Below are positions 9,981 to 21,194 of a stretch of DNA of 64,000 nucleotides, one piece after another (the stretch's first letter is position 1; each line of letters opens with the position of its first letter). The notes under the pieces are model-generated. The model did not search any database. It saw only the letters and a program-made list of their open reading frames with translations, and was not told the origin of the DNA. The DNA is from Arthrobacter sp. 35W (lineage in GTDB: Bacteria; Actinomycetota; Actinomycetes; Actinomycetales; Micrococcaceae): positions 558,001-622,000 of the forward strand of contig NZ_KI519454.1 in assembly GCF_000482545.1 (NCBI RefSeq), written 5' to 3'. The position numbers were made by a program, and so were the translations under genes.

Positions 9981-11018
9981 CTATCGCCGTGCGGTGAGCA
10001 GGCGCTCCACGCGGGGCTTGACCTCGGTGGCCAGCAGCGTGATGGATTCCAGCAGGTGCTCCTGGGGGATGCCTCCGACGTCCATCTGCAGGAAGTGGCG
10101 CATGTGTCCCATGTGGCCGTGCAGGTCCACAATGCGCTCGGCCACCTCGTCCGGGCCGCCCACATAGTAGGCGCCGGGAGCCGAGGCCTGGGCCTGGAAT
10201 TGGTCGCGCCGGGGTGCCGGCCAGCCGCGCAATTTGCCCATTTCGATGTTGAGATTGTGCCAGCCCGGGTAGAAGCGCTCCATGGCCTCGGCCTTGGTGG
10301 ACGCCACCAGCCCCAGGGCCGCCACGGAAACCTTGATGTTCTCCGGCGCGTGCCCCGCAGCTGCCGCCGTGCGCCGGTAGAGCTCGGCCAGCGGCGCGAA
10401 ACGGTGGGGAGCTCCGCCGATGATGCCGTAGGAGATCGGCAGGCCCAGCTTTCCGGCCCGGGCCGACGACGGCGCGCTGCCGCCGGTGGCGAGCCAGATC
10501 GGCAGCCTGCCGTTCACCGGCCGCGGAACGACGACGGCATCCTGCAGGGCCGCGCGGGTGGTGCCGGACCAGGTCACTGTGGCGCCCTCATTGGCCTTCA
10601 TCAACAGCTCCAGCTTTTCCGCGTAGAGCCTGTCGTAGTCCTGCAGGTCGTAGCCGAACAGCGGGAAGGACTCCACCGAGGAACCGCGCCCGGCGGTGAT
10701 TTCCACCCGGCCTCCGGAGACGGCGTCGGCGGTGGCGAACTGCTGGAACACCCGGATCGGATCGTCGGTGCTGATGATGCTGGCACCGCTGCCGAGGCGG
10801 ATCTTCTTGGTTGCGCCCGCCGCGGCGGCGATGACGGCGCCGGGGGAGGACGCCGGCATGTCCAGCGTGTGGTGCTCGCCGACGCCGAAGTAGTCCAGGC
10901 CGCTCGCATCCGCCAGGACGATGGCGTCGAAGAGGTTGCGGATCGCCTCGGAGGTGCTGCGCAGGGTGCCGTCGGGGTTGCGCTGGGTGTCGCCGAAGCT
11001 GTAGACGCCAAGTTCCAT
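9981..11018 (-). CDS. LLM-class flavin-dependent oxidoreductase
   Basis: Luciferase-like TIM-barrel monooxygenase/oxidoreductase of 345 aa, FMN- or F420-dependent. The ATG at 11018 is chosen because AGGAATCC lies 8 nt upstream and the protein then starts MELGVYSFGDTQRNPDG, which resembles the Atu2307/SP_0267 type of LLM protein. Typical segments are LDYFGVGEHHTLDMPASSPG, IRLGSGASIISTDDPIRVFQQFAT and GGRVEITAGRGS. The substrate is unknown. It lies 50 bp downstream of, and on the same strand as, an F420-reductase-like gene, and both are read away from the marR gene. The MarR switch probably controls the pair. Confidence 0.88.
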   Translation of the reverse strand: MELGVYSFGDTQRNPDGTLRSTSEAIRNLFDAIVLADASGLDYFGVGEHHTLDMPASSPGAVIAAAAGATKKIRLGSGASIISTDDPIRVFQQFATADAVSGGRVEITAGRGSSVESFPLFGYDLQDYDRLYAEKLELLMKANEGATVTWSGTTRAALQDAVVVPRPVNGRLPIWLATGGSAPSSARAGKLGLPISYGIIGGAPHRFAPLAELYRRTAAAAGHAPENIKVSVAALGLVASTKAEAMERFYPGWHNLNIEMGKLRGWPAPRRDQFQAQASAPGAYYVGGPDEVAERIVDLHGHMGHMRHFLQMDVGGIPQEHLLESITLLATEVKPRVERLLTARR

Positions 11019-11068
11019 GGTGGATTCCTGTCCTGTTCGCGGAATGGTTCGAAAGTTTGGGGAGAGGG

Positions 11069-11707
11069 CTAGCGGGAGGCCGCGGCCAGGCCCAGGTGCC
11101 CGTTGATCTGTTCGGCCGTCTGGGGGCCGCCAAAGATGGCCGTTCCGGGTCCGAAGCCGCACCCGGTGGCCAGGGGGCCGCTGTAGACGGCGTCGTAGCC
11201 GAAGCCCTCGATCAGCTCCATCACGACGGCGGCTGCCTCGGCGTCGTCGCTGGCCACGGCCACGGCGCGCCGTCCCGGGGTGCCGGCCGGTCGGGTGTCC
11301 GTTTCCAGCTCGTGGTAACCGATGTGGTTGAGCGTCTTCACCACACGGGCGCCGGCAAAGTGCGCCGCCACCACCTCGCTGCTGGAGGGGCCGCCGTCGA
11401 AGTCGTCCAGCCGGCCGTCGATGGGCGCCCAGTAGTTCATCGTGTCGACCACGATCTTGCCGGCCAGCGACCCGGCGTCGACGCTCTTGTACTTGTGCAG
11501 CGGAACGGCCAGCACGACGACGTCGGCGCCCCCGGCTGCCTCGAGAGCCGAGGTGGCGCGGGCGCCGGGCACCACGATGTCCACCAGCATTTCGATCTCG
11601 GCTGCCGGACCGGACGCGGCAATGTCCACGGTGTGCCCGGACTTCAACGCGGTCCGGGCGATCGCAGTTCCGACCCGTCCGGCGCCGAGGATTCCAATGC
11701 TGGTCAT
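11069..11707 (-). CDS. NADPH-dependent F420 reductase-like NAD(P)-binding protein
   Basis: Rossmann-fold protein of 212 aa resembling F420:NADP oxidoreductase-like proteins, which transfer hydride between NADPH and a deazaflavin. ATG 11707 is preferred to GTG 11716 because GGGAG ends 8 nt upstream of it. The N-terminal IGILGAGRVGTAIARTALKSGH is the dinucleotide-binding motif. VVVLAVPLHKYKSV and KIVVDTMNYWAPIDG follow the family pattern. Whether it truly uses F420 cannot be told from sequence; many relatives act on other cofactors. It is the first gene of the minus-strand unit running to the LLM oxidoreductase. Confidence 0.82.
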   Translation of the reverse strand: MTSIGILGAGRVGTAIARTALKSGHTVDIAASGPAAEIEMLVDIVVPGARATSALEAAGGADVVVLAVPLHKYKSVDAGSLAGKIVVDTMNYWAPIDGRLDDFDGGPSSSEVVAAHFAGARVVKTLNHIGYHELETDTRPAGTPGRRAVAVASDDAEAAAVVMELIEGFGYDAVYSGPLATGCGFGPGTAIFGGPQTAEQINGHLGLAAASR

Positions 11708-11770
11708 TGGGTGCACTCCCTGCTGTCTGTTTCCACCGGCCGTCCGCGGATTCCGCCAGGCAATCGATGG

Positions 11771-11820
11771 GTAGTTGATATGTCAACCACTATAACGTAT
11801 TTGGGTGACACATCAACTAC
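11771..11820. promoter_or_regulatory. Paired MarR-type operators in a divergent promoter
   Basis: Two arms, 11771-11785 and 11806-11820, are inverted copies with 14 of 15 bases matching and 20 nt apart. Each arm with its flank is itself a near-palindrome (TTGATATGTCAA on the left; TTGATG...TGTCACC read on the minus strand from the right), typical of MarR dimer sites. On the minus strand TTGATG (11816-11811) and TATAGT (11794-11789) are 16 nt apart, a good promoter. On the plus strand TACACT (11818-11823) sits 6 nt before the marR start. Both promoters overlap the operators. Confidence 0.7.
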
Positions 11821-11829
11821 ACTGGCTTT

Positions 11830-12294
11830 GTGCCCAGTCCACAGCTCTCAGAAGTCCAGGCCTCCTCATGGGGCAGCTACCAGCGGATGCGCGTCCGGCT
11901 GGCCGGGCGGCTGAACCGCGAGATGTCGCAGGAAACCGGACTTTCGGAGGCCGATTTCGAGGTCCTCTACGCCCTGTCGGAGTCGCCTGGCGAGTCGATG
12001 CGGGCGCTGGCCCTGCGCTGCGGGCTGGAGTGGGAGAAGAGCCGGCTGTCCCACCAATTGCGGCGCATGGAGGAGCGCGGGCTGGTGGCGCGCATGGAAT
12101 GCGTTGAGGACAACCGCGGCTCGGTGGTGGGCATCACCGACAGTGGGCGCGCCCTGGTCAAGGCGGCGCTGGTGCAGCATGAAAGGGCCGTCCACCAATA
12201 CGTTGTGGCGGCCCTGTCGGAGGAGCAGCTGGCGGCCCTGGGCGGCATTGCCGAGGCCGTGCTGGCAGGACTGGACGAGCCGCACCGCGCCTAA
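11830..12294 (+). CDS. MarR-family transcriptional regulator
   Basis: Winged-helix dimeric repressor of 154 aa. The GTG at 11830 starts MPSPQLSEVQASSWGSYQRM; no ribosome site is visible, but a TACACT -10 element ends 6 nt before it, so the mRNA may be leaderless. LSEADFEVLYALSE, MRALALRCGLEWEKSRLSHQLRRMEERGLVAR is the helix-turn-helix and wing pattern of the family. It is divergent from the F420-reductase/LLM pair across two operators and so is likely autoregulated and their repressor. The ligand is unknown. Confidence 0.92.
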   Translation: MPSPQLSEVQASSWGSYQRMRVRLAGRLNREMSQETGLSEADFEVLYALSESPGESMRALALRCGLEWEKSRLSHQLRRMEERGLVARMECVEDNRGSVVGITDSGRALVKAALVQHERAVHQYVVAALSEEQLAALGGIAEAVLAGLDEPHRA

Positions 12295-12379
12295 TCATTT
12301 ATGCAACTTTTTTCAGTTGATTTTCTAAATTCAATCAAAGTCAATTGATATATTAAGATCACCCGATTAGGGTTGACCC
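12295..12379. promoter_or_regulatory. AT-rich leader before the SatD-like gene
   Basis: An 85-nt stretch far richer in A/T than its surroundings, holding TTTTTTCAGTTGATTTTC and TCAATTGATATATTAAG. TATTAA or TATATT near 12349-12356 could be a -10 element, though no good -35 is evident. TTGATATATTAA resembles half of the MarR operators at 11771-11820. AGGG at 12369-12372 is a suitable ribosome site for ATG 12380. Confidence 0.45.
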
Positions 12380-13048
12380 ATGTTTGTCATGACGCTTGAC
12401 CAACGGTCCAGCCGGCAGGGCCCGGATCTTGTGCCCCAACTCCTTGACCACCTGGCGGATCTGCCGGCGGAGGTGCCGTTCGAGCGCTCCGTGGGGGACG
12501 AGCTCCAGGGCATCCTCACCGAGCCGCATGCCGTGGTCGAGGCGGCGCTGCGCGCACTCCGCTCCGGGCAGTGGTATGTCGGCATCGGCATCGGCGGCGT
12601 GGAGTCTCCGCTGCCGGCCAGCCCGCGGGAGGGCCGCGGGACCGCCTTCGTGGCCGCCCGCGGCGCGGTGGACAGGGCCAAGAAGACGGGGGAGCGCGTG
12701 CCCCTGGCCGTGGTGGCCGCCGGCGCGGATGACCCGGCAGCAGCAGCAGCTTCGACGGCGGCGGGGAAGGCCGGTGCTGCCGCCGGAAACGCAGACCCCA
12801 GGGCGGCCGCAGCTGCCGCCGAGGCCGTCCTGGTGCTGGTGGGAGCCCTGGTGGCCGGCCGGAGCGCGGCCGAATGGCGTGTGCTGGACCAGCTGGAACC
12901 CGGTGTGCGCGGCGGCCAGTCCCAGGCGGCGGCGGCGCTGGGCATCTCCGCCCAGGCCGTGAGCCGCGCCGTACTGCGTTCGGGCTGGCATGAGGAGCGC
13001 GGCGGCCGCCAGGCCGCAGAGCTGCTGCTGGGCCTGGCCGATTCCTAG
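12380..13048 (+). CDS. SatD-like protein with C-terminal helix-turn-helix
   Basis: Protein of 222 aa starting MFVMTLDQRSSRQGPDLVP, which resembles the N-terminus of actinobacterial SatD-family proteins. AGGG lies 7 nt before the ATG. The middle (about residues 100-155) is alanine-rich and low-complexity. The C-terminus, QSQAAAALGISAQAVSRAVLRSGWHEERGG, is a clear helix-turn-helix, so DNA binding is plausible. It is followed by a membrane protein of the DUF3307-like type, a pairing I recall in related genomes. The function of SatD proteins is poorly defined. Recognition rests on remembered motifs. Confidence 0.65.
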   Translation: MFVMTLDQRSSRQGPDLVPQLLDHLADLPAEVPFERSVGDELQGILTEPHAVVEAALRALRSGQWYVGIGIGGVESPLPASPREGRGTAFVAARGAVDRAKKTGERVPLAVVAAGADDPAAAAASTAAGKAGAAAGNADPRAAAAAAEAVLVLVGALVAGRSAAEWRVLDQLEPGVRGGQSQAAAALGISAQAVSRAVLRSGWHEERGGRQAAELLLGLADS

Positions 13049-13214
13049 ACGCTGCCGGTCCAGTCATCCGCCGCTGTTCCAGCGGGCGCGGATGACTAAA
13101 ACGGCAGCCGATGACCGGTTGCGCACCGATGTCCGGCCCCGGCGGTAGCCTGATCTCTGAACGGGCGCTGCAACCGGCCGCGCCAGCTGGAAGAAACTCA
13201 GCGGAAAGGCCTGC

Positions 13215-13691
13215 ATGGACGCCTTGTGGATTGTGCTGGCGCTGCTGGCAGGTGGCCTGCTCGGCTGGCCTGTGACGGCGGGAATCCTGTGGCTGGCCCG
13301 CTCGGCCGATGCGCAGGAGCAGAGCCGGAACCAGCCCGGCGACGACGGGCCTGAGCCCGCGGACCAGCCCCAGGACCTTGTGGTGGCTGATGCCGCCGCT
13401 GAATCCGCCGCTGCCTCAGCCGCCGCCATCCAGCCATCCACCGGGCTGCCCGCCGGGGTGCTCCGCGGCGGGCTCGTGATCGGCTTCCTCGAGCGGCTCG
13501 CCGTCGTCGTCTGCATCCTCACCGACCAGCCGGTGGCCATCGCCTACGTGGTCGCCATCAAGGGCCTGGGCCGGTACCCGGAGCTGAAGGACACGCCAGC
13601 GGCCAGTGAGAGGTTCATCATCGGCACCCTCGCCTCCATGCTGTGGGCGGCGGCCGTGGCGGTGCTGGCCAAGTGGCTGCTGCTGGCCTAG
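13215..13691 (+). CDS. Small membrane protein, DUF3307-like
   Basis: Protein of 158 aa with an N-terminal membrane helix (residues 4-28, WIVLALLAGGLLGWPVTAGI). An acidic, Ala/Gln/Pro-rich linker of about 45 residues follows. The C-terminus reads GGLVIGFLERLAVVVCILTD, IAYVVAIKGLGRY and FIIGTLASMLWAAAVAVLAK, matching the glycine/LER...K..R pattern of DUF3307-type membrane proteins. It is 166 bp downstream of the SatD-like gene on the same strand and probably works with it. The role is unknown. Confidence 0.65.
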   Translation: MDALWIVLALLAGGLLGWPVTAGILWLARSADAQEQSRNQPGDDGPEPADQPQDLVVADAAAESAAASAAAIQPSTGLPAGVLRGGLVIGFLERLAVVVCILTDQPVAIAYVVAIKGLGRYPELKDTPAASERFIIGTLASMLWAAAVAVLAKWLLLA

Positions 13692-13730
13692 CAAGGGCCG
13701 CTCTGACGCCCGGGCCTCAGTTCATATCGT

Positions 13731-13790
13731 CTAGCGCCGTCGCGCCCTCCCCAACGTCGCTGCGCTCCGCCGGGGCCCCGCGGGCGCTAG
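13731..13790. repeat. Intergenic inverted repeat
   Basis: Arms CTAGCGCC (near 13731) and GGCGCTAG (near 13790) are perfect reverse complements enclosing about 45 bp of GC-rich sequence that can itself pair. It fills most of the gap between the DUF3307-like and YciI genes. It could be a terminator or a repetitive extragenic palindrome. No T-tract follows. Confidence 0.45.
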
Positions 13791-13793
13791 GCT
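13788..13793 (+). promoter_or_regulatory. -10 element of a probable leaderless promoter (YciI gene)
   Basis: TAGGCT ends 6 nt before the ATG at 13800, placing the expected transcription start at or within a base or two of the start codon. No ribosome site is visible. The hexamer overlaps the right arm of the inverted repeat. Confidence 0.5.
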
Positions 13794-13799
13794 TGGCCC

Positions 13800-14093
13800 A
13801 TGAGTGTTTACGCCGTCGAATATGTCTATGGTCCCGAAGCTGCGCAGATCCGCGACGAGCACCGGCCCGCACACCGCGCCTGGCTGGCGTCCCTGGTTGA
13901 GACCGGACAGGTTCTGGCCTCCGGCCCGTTCGCCGACGGCGCCGGCGCCCTGCTGGTCTTCCAGGCAGCGGACGAAGCGGCGCTGAACGAGCTGCTGGTG
14001 CAGGATCCCTTCAACGGTGCCGGCGGCATTGCCGGTGCCAAGATCACCGAATGGAACCCCGTCATCGGAGCCCTGGCACCGCTCATCAAGTAG
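13800..14093 (+). CDS. YciI family protein
   Basis: Small dimeric ferredoxin-like-fold protein of 97 aa. [54 protein letters not shown] fits the YciI/YCII pattern, including the R-x-x-H-R-x-x-L segment and the SGPF turn whose residues line the putative active site. Relatives are of unknown or minor catabolic function. It is probably transcribed alone from a leaderless promoter, and its stop lies 104 bp before the ispG start. Confidence 0.9.
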   Translation: MSVYAVEYVYGPEAAQIRDEHRPAHRAWLASLVETGQVLASGPFADGAGALLVFQAADEAALNELLVQDPFNGAGGIAGAKITEWNPVIGALAPLIK

Positions 14094-14197
14094 CAGCGCC
14101 CACGCCTACAATTGAGAAGGATCGATCGGCAGTAATCCGTGGACGGCACAGGGTCCGCCACGGGTCCTCGGTCCGCCAGAAACACAAGGAGCACACT

Positions 14198-15364
14198 TTG
14201 ACCCCGGTCAGCCTCGGAATGCCTGAAGCACCCCCGCCCGTACTTGCCCCCCGGCGCAAGACGCGGCAAATCAAAGTAGGCTCCGTCGGTGTCGGCTCGG
14301 ACTCGCCCATCAGCGTGCAGTCCATGACCACAACGCCCACCACGGACATCAATGCCACGCTGCAGCAGATTGCCGAGCTGACGGCGTCGGGCTGCGACAT
14401 CGTCCGGGTGGCCTGCCCCTCGGCCGACGACGCCGAGGCGCTGCCGATCATCGCCAAGAAGTCCCAGATTCCCGTCATTGCGGACATCCACTTCCAGCCG
14501 AAGTACGTCTTCGCCGCCATCGAGGCCGGTTGTGCCGCGGTGCGCGTGAACCCGGGCAACATCCGCAAGTTCGATGACCAGATCAAGGAAATCGCCAAGG
14601 CCGCCAAGGACCACGGCACCTCCATCCGCATCGGCGTCAACGCCGGATCGCTGGAGCCCTCCATCATGAAGAAGTACGGCAAGGCGACTCCGGAAGCCCT
14701 CGTGGAATCCGCCGTGTGGGAGGCCTCCCTCTTCGAGGAACACGATTTCCACGACTTCAAGATCTCCGTCAAGCACAACGACCCCGTCATCATGGTGCGC
14801 GCCTACGAACTGCTCGCCGAGCAGGGCGACTGGCCGCTGCACCTGGGCGTGACCGAGGCCGGCCCGTCCTTCCAGGGCACCATCAAGTCCGCCACCGCCT
14901 TCGGTGCCCTGCTCTCCCGCGGCATCGGCGACACCATCCGCGTCTCCCTCTCGGCCCCGCCGGTGGAGGAGATCAAGGTGGGCAACCAGATTCTGCAGTC
15001 GCTGAACCTGCGCCCGCGCAAGCTGGAAATCGTCTCCTGCCCCTCCTGTGGACGCGCCCAGGTGGACGTCTACACGCTGGCCGAGCAGGTCACCGCCGGC
15101 CTGGAGGGCATGGAGATCCCGCTGCGCGTGGCCGTCATGGGCTGTGTCGTCAATGGACCCGGCGAGGCCCGCGAGGCGGACCTGGGCGTGGCCTCCGGCA
15201 ACGGCAAGGGCCAGATCTTTGTGCGCGGCGAAGTCATCAAGACTGTTCCCGAGGACCAGATTGTTGAGACACTCATTGAAGAAGCGATGAGGATTGCCGA
15301 AGAGATGGGGGAGGCCGATGGCGAAAATGCTGTCAAGGGTGGCCCCGTGGTCACTGTCTCGTAG
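14198..15364 (+). CDS. ispG: 4-hydroxy-3-methylbut-2-en-1-yl diphosphate synthase (flavodoxin)
   Basis: [4Fe-4S] enzyme of the MEP pathway that converts MEcPP to HMBPP; 388 aa. TTG 14198 is chosen because AAGGAG (14186-14191) lies 6 nt upstream; the frame extends back to 14051 but through the YciI gene end. [12 protein letters not shown] near the N-terminus and [11 protein letters not shown] plus [13 protein letters not shown] near the C-terminus hold the three cluster cysteines. TACAAT at 14107-14112 may be the -10 of its promoter. It shares the pathway with dxr upstream and overlaps the acetyltransferase gene downstream. Confidence 0.96.
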   Translation: MTPVSLGMPEAPPPVLAPRRKTRQIKVGSVGVGSDSPISVQSMTTTPTTDINATLQQIAELTASGCDIVRVACPSADDAEALPIIAKKSQIPVIADIHFQPKYVFAAIEAGCAAVRVNPGNIRKFDDQIKEIAKAAKDHGTSIRIGVNAGSLEPSIMKKYGKATPEALVESAVWEASLFEEHDFHDFKISVKHNDPVIMVRAYELLAEQGDWPLHLGVTEAGPSFQGTIKSATAFGALLSRGIGDTIRVSLSAPPVEEIKVGNQILQSLNLRPRKLEIVSCPSCGRAQVDVYTLAEQVTAGLEGMEIPLRVAVMGCVVNGPGEAREADLGVASGNGKGQIFVRGEVIKTVPEDQIVETLIEEAMRIAEEMGEADGENAVKGGPVVTVS

Positions 15365-16208
15365 ATCCCTTGTCCAAACCCCGGTGCACAAACTGGTCCA
15401 CGAGGACACAGAGGCGCTCCGGGCCTTGGTCGCAGCCGATCCCGTCGCCAATGTCTTTCTGGCCTCCCAGCTGGAGGCGACGGGCACGGCCGTGCCGGAC
15501 ATCCCGGGCGCCGTTGCGTTGGGCTACTTCGACGGCGATAAGCTGCGCGCTGCCTGCTGGGTAGGTTCCAACGTCGTTCCGGTGGGCGCCAACGAGGTGC
15601 AGGCCCGGGCCTTCGGCCAATGGCTGGTGTCCTCACGGCGCACTTTCGCGTCCATCTTTGGCCCGGCCGAGGCGGTGCTGCCGCTCTTCGCCGAGTTGGA
15701 GGCCGATGGGATGCATGAGCTCGAGGTCCGCGCCAACCAGCCGCTGCTGGCTCTGGCGGGCCCGCCGGCCATCCCCGCCAATGAACTGCTGGCCCCCAGC
15801 CTGGCCGAAAACTTCCCGCAGATCCTCACCGCGGCCGCGGCCATGTTCGAGGAGGAGGTGGGCTACTCGCCGTTCCTGGGCGGGCCGGAGCACTACCGCC
15901 GGCGCGTCCAGGAGCTGATCCGCAACGGCCATTCGCTGAGCCACTGCGGCCACGATGGGCAGGTCATTTTCAAGGCCGATCTGGGCGCCGTCTCCAGCGC
16001 TGCAACACAGGTGCAGGGTGTGTGGATGAACCCGGCCTACCGGGGGCTGGGCATGAGCGCCGGCTACATGGCCGCCGTCGTGCTCTTGGCCCAAAAGTTT
16101 GCCCCCATCACCAGCCTGTACGTGAACGCCTACAACACGCGGGCACGGGCCGTCTACGAACGCGTGGGTTTTGAACAGGTGGGCACCTTCGCCACCGTGC
16201 TGTTCTAA
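15318..16208 (+). CDS. GNAT N-acetyltransferase with DUF4081 N-terminal domain
   Basis: Putative acetyltransferase of 296 aa using acetyl-CoA. ATG 15318 follows GGGGGAGG and overlaps the ispG end by 47 bp; ATG 15327, GTG 15342 and GTG 15384 are alternatives. The N-terminal half ([23 protein letters not shown]) is the DUF4081 type. The C-terminal half has the acyl-CoA loop [19 protein letters not shown] and the ending [30 protein letters not shown] of GNAT enzymes. The ispG neighbour matches mycobacterial Rv2867c. Its acceptor is unknown. Confidence 0.9.
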   Translation: MAKMLSRVAPWSLSRRSLVQTPVHKLVHEDTEALRALVAADPVANVFLASQLEATGTAVPDIPGAVALGYFDGDKLRAACWVGSNVVPVGANEVQARAFGQWLVSSRRTFASIFGPAEAVLPLFAELEADGMHELEVRANQPLLALAGPPAIPANELLAPSLAENFPQILTAAAAMFEEEVGYSPFLGGPEHYRRRVQELIRNGHSLSHCGHDGQVIFKADLGAVSSAATQVQGVWMNPAYRGLGMSAGYMAAVVLLAQKFAPITSLYVNAYNTRARAVYERVGFEQVGTFATVLF

Positions 16209-16283
16209 CGGCCCTTCCCACGGGGGCGCTGGTGGCGCCAGGACTATGCTCAAGGCATTGTTCCGCTCCCAAGGAGGACCACC

Positions 16284-17144
16284 ATGTCGTTTCCGGATCC
16301 GGCCGGCAGCCCGTCGCTGGCGGCGATTGCCCCCGGCCTTGTGTCCCTGCGGGTGGCGCGCCGCGGCCGAAGCGCCGAGGTCGAGCTGCTGGGCCCGGGC
16401 CGCGGCAACGCGATGGGCCCGGACTTCTGGCGCGAACTGCCGCTGGTCTTCGCCGCGGTGGATGCCGATCCGGACCTTGGCGCCGTGCTGCTCTTCGGCA
16501 GCGGCGGGACCTTCAGCTACGGCCTCGACCTGCCGGCCATGATGCCCCTCTTCGGCCCGCTGCTGGCCGGCACAGCCACCAATGCCGTGGCCCGGGACGG
16601 CCTGCGCCGCACGATCACCGCCATGCAGGACGCCGTCTCCTCCCTGGAACGCTGCCGCAAACCCGTGGTGGCCGCCGTGGATGGCTGGTGCATTGGCGGC
16701 GGCATCGACGTCATCACCGCTGCCGACGTCCGGGTGGCGTCGACGACGGCGCGTTTCAGCGTGCGCGAGGTCAAGGTCGCCATCGTGGCGGATCTGGGCT
16801 CCCTCCAGCGGCTCCCGCTGCTGGTGGGGCACGGTGCCGCGCGGGCCCTGGCGCTGACGGGCGAGGACTTCGACGCGGCCCGGGCACTGTCCCTGGGGCT
16901 CGTCACGGACATGGCCGACGACGTGCTGGCCCGCGGGCGGGAGGTGGTGGACGCGATCCTGGCCAACCCGGCCCTGGTGGTCCAGGGCGTCAAGGCCGTG
17001 ATGGCGCGGCAAACGTCAACGCAGGTCCGCGAGGGTCTGGAGCATGTCGCCGTCTGGAACAGCGCCTATCTGCCCAGCCACGACCTGGGTGAGGCCTTTG
17101 CCGCATTTGCCGAACGCCGCGGGCCGGGGTTCACGGGCGCCTGA
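16284..17144 (+). CDS. Enoyl-CoA hydratase/isomerase (crotonase superfamily)
   Basis: Crotonase-fold protein of 286 aa with a strong ribosome site (AAGGAGGACC) before ATG 16284. TATGCT at 16245-16250 may be its -10. Motifs are GSGGTFSYGLDLPAM (oxyanion-hole strand) and KPVVAAVDGWCIGGGIDVITAADVRVAS. The later segment ARFSVREVKVAIVADLGSLQRLP resembles dienoyl-CoA isomerases, whose Asp/Glu positions catalyse double-bond migration, so delta3,5-delta2,4-dienoyl-CoA isomerase activity is possible. The 3' end overlaps the antiparallel SDR gene by 79 bp. Confidence 0.9.
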   Translation: MSFPDPAGSPSLAAIAPGLVSLRVARRGRSAEVELLGPGRGNAMGPDFWRELPLVFAAVDADPDLGAVLLFGSGGTFSYGLDLPAMMPLFGPLLAGTATNAVARDGLRRTITAMQDAVSSLERCRKPVVAAVDGWCIGGGIDVITAADVRVASTTARFSVREVKVAIVADLGSLQRLPLLVGHGAARALALTGEDFDAARALSLGLVTDMADDVLARGREVVDAILANPALVVQGVKAVMARQTSTQVREGLEHVAVWNSAYLPSHDLGEAFAAFAERRGPGFTGA

Positions 17145-18013
17145 TGCAAACTGTCGGGCAACTGCCGTCGGCTGGCGCCGTCGTAGCCGAGGTTGCTGGA
17201 GAGCGTCCGGTGGGCTTCGGCCTGCTCCCTCAGTTCGGCGGCCCGGGTTTCGAAGACCCCGACGGCGTCCGCGCCGGCAGCGAACCGCAGCGGCGGCTCG
17301 TCCAGTTCGGCGAGCTGGATCAGGGCGTTGGCCAGCTTGGCCGGGTCCCCGCCCTGCAGGCCGTTCATGCCCTTCCATGCGGCGACGGTCTGTTCGGTGC
17401 GCTCGGCGTAGTCCGTGATGGTGGATGCGGCGTAGCGGGTGGATTCGGGGCTCAGCAGTTCGGTGCGGAAGAACCCCGGCTCCACCAGCAGGGTGCGGAT
17501 GCCGAACGGGGCCACCTCGGGCGCCAGGGACTCCGCCCAGCCCTCGATGCCGAACTTCGCGGCGGCATAGGCGGTCAGGAACTCCCCGCCGGCGATGCCT
17601 GCGGTTGAGGAAATCGTGGCCACCAGCCCCGAACGCTGGGCCCGCAGCACCGGAAGGGCCGCTCGTGTGACGTTCATGGGTCCGAAGAGGGTCGTCTCGA
17701 TCTGGGCACGGAAGTCCTCGGGGGTGATCTCCTCGAAGAATCCGGCATGGAAGCTTCCGGCATTGTTGACCAGCACATCGATCCGGCCGAACCGCTCGAC
17801 GGCGGCCGCGACGGCAGCCGCCGCGTCGTCAGGGTTGGTGACATCGAGCTTCACCGCCAGGAGGTCCTCGTGGCTGCCGAGCGCCTCGGCCACCGCTGCG
17901 GGGTTGCGTCCGGTGGCGACGACGGCGTGTCCGGCGGCCAGGGCTGCCTTAGCGATGTCGGTGCCCATGCCGCGGCCGGCACCGGTGATGAACCAGACCT
18001 TCTTGGTGGTCAT
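17066..18013 (-). CDS. Short-chain dehydrogenase/reductase
   Basis: NAD(P)-dependent oxidoreductase of 315 aa. It has the cofactor loop TGAGRGMG near the N-terminus, NNAG after strand four, and the catalytic S...YAAAK (Tyr and Lys within FLTAYAAAKFGIEGWAE). ATG 18013 is used; ATG 18034, whose ATGAGTAG overlaps the regulator stop, would add MSRETDT and couple translation. The last 30 residues after LSSNLGYDG are unusual and read antisense through the end of the crotonase gene, so the real family C-terminus may have lost its stop. Follows an XRE-type regulator, a common SDR arrangement. Confidence 0.92.
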   Translation of the reverse strand: MTTKKVWFITGAGRGMGTDIAKAALAAGHAVVATGRNPAAVAEALGSHEDLLAVKLDVTNPDDAAAAVAAAVERFGRIDVLVNNAGSFHAGFFEEITPEDFRAQIETTLFGPMNVTRAALPVLRAQRSGLVATISSTAGIAGGEFLTAYAAAKFGIEGWAESLAPEVAPFGIRTLLVEPGFFRTELLSPESTRYAASTITDYAERTEQTVAAWKGMNGLQGGDPAKLANALIQLAELDEPPLRFAAGADAVGVFETRAAELREQAEAHRTLSSNLGYDGASRRQLPDSLHQAPVNPGPRRSANAAKASPRSWLGR

Positions 18014-18026
18014 GGTGTCCGTTTCC

Positions 18027-21192
<3,166 letters not shown>

Positions 21193-21194
21193 CC

